This document shows positions 62,479 through 64,000 of a DNA stretch of 64,000 bases, one piece after another (positions within the stretch are counted from its first letter, which is position 1; every line of letters starts with the position of its first letter). The position numbers and the translations under genes were made by a program. Source of the DNA: Paenibacillus sp. FSL W8-0426 (lineage in GTDB: Bacteria; Bacillota; Bacilli; Paenibacillales; Paenibacillaceae); NCBI RefSeq assembly GCF_037969725.1, contig NZ_CP150203.1, positions 2,682,001 to 2,746,000 on the forward strand, given 5' to 3'. The notes beneath the pieces were generated by a model. The model made no database searches and was not told where the DNA came from. It worked only from the letters and a program-made list of their open reading frames with translations.

Positions 62479-64000
<1,522 letters not shown>

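Overview
The window looks like chromosomal DNA of a Gram-positive, moderately GC-rich Bacillota, most likely a Paenibacillus or close relative. Supporting signs are strong AGGAGG-type ribosome sites, TTG and GTG starts, a large S-layer-anchored (SLH) glycoside hydrolase, a T-box leader, a purine-type riboswitch, a LicT/BglG-type antiterminator site, a cre site, a ribonuclease J paralogue, and many sugar-utilisation genes (GH43, GH35, GH5, GH32, GH1, rhamnose, sucrose PTS). The species call is inference from gene content; no rRNA or tRNA gene is present.

Layout. 1-17.6 kb: housekeeping and metabolic genes: a SET-domain protein (minus), an ABC-F ATPase, a 1740-residue secreted SLH-anchored GH43 enzyme behind a promoter with two LacI-type operators, assimilatory sulfite reductase cysJI, an SDR, a YeeI-type YebC regulator, a DinB-fold protein, a minus-strand operon of two small DMT transporters around a Crp/Fnr regulator, and a Nif3-like protein. 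17.7-23 kb: a three-gene cassette (TerB-domain protein, DUF2791-type ATPase, Lhr-like helicase) with the composition of the Shango anti-phage system. 23-35.7 kb: a divergent purine-riboswitch-like leader in front of an EamA exporter, a cupredoxin, an epimerase/esterase pair, a GH35 enzyme, a GNAT-YoaP protein, rhaEW-rhaA and a ribonuclease J.

35.8-52.9 kb is the accessory region: a VgrG-like protein, pentapeptide protein, small unknown, DUF4280 PAAR-like protein, then a second VgrG with a C-terminal nuclease-like toxin and its immunity gene. It continues with a decayed IS5-family element, a duplicated promoterless toxin tip carrying a deaminase-like toxin with SUKH-type immunity, a wrecked second deaminase toxin with its surviving immunity gene, another immunity-like gene, and finally an HscC-type Hsp70, a J-like membrane protein with HPE in place of HPD, and a DUF1266-like protein. 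The stretch from about 42.7 to 49.2 kb is visibly AT-rich and looks acquired piece by piece.

53-64 kb returns to core metabolism: DAHP synthase/chorismate mutase under a T-box with a probable Phe (UUC) specifier, the scrR-scrB-scrA sucrose locus with two ScrR operators, a manganese catalase, a secreted GH5 glucanase with a cre site, and a GH1 6-phospho-beta-glucosidase that runs off the right edge behind a RAT/terminator antitermination switch.

Themes: carbohydrate capture and its control (LacI, DeoR-type, CcpA, antitermination), and conflict systems (Shango-like phage defence and a modular VgrG-toxin/immunity array with a dedicated chaperone set).
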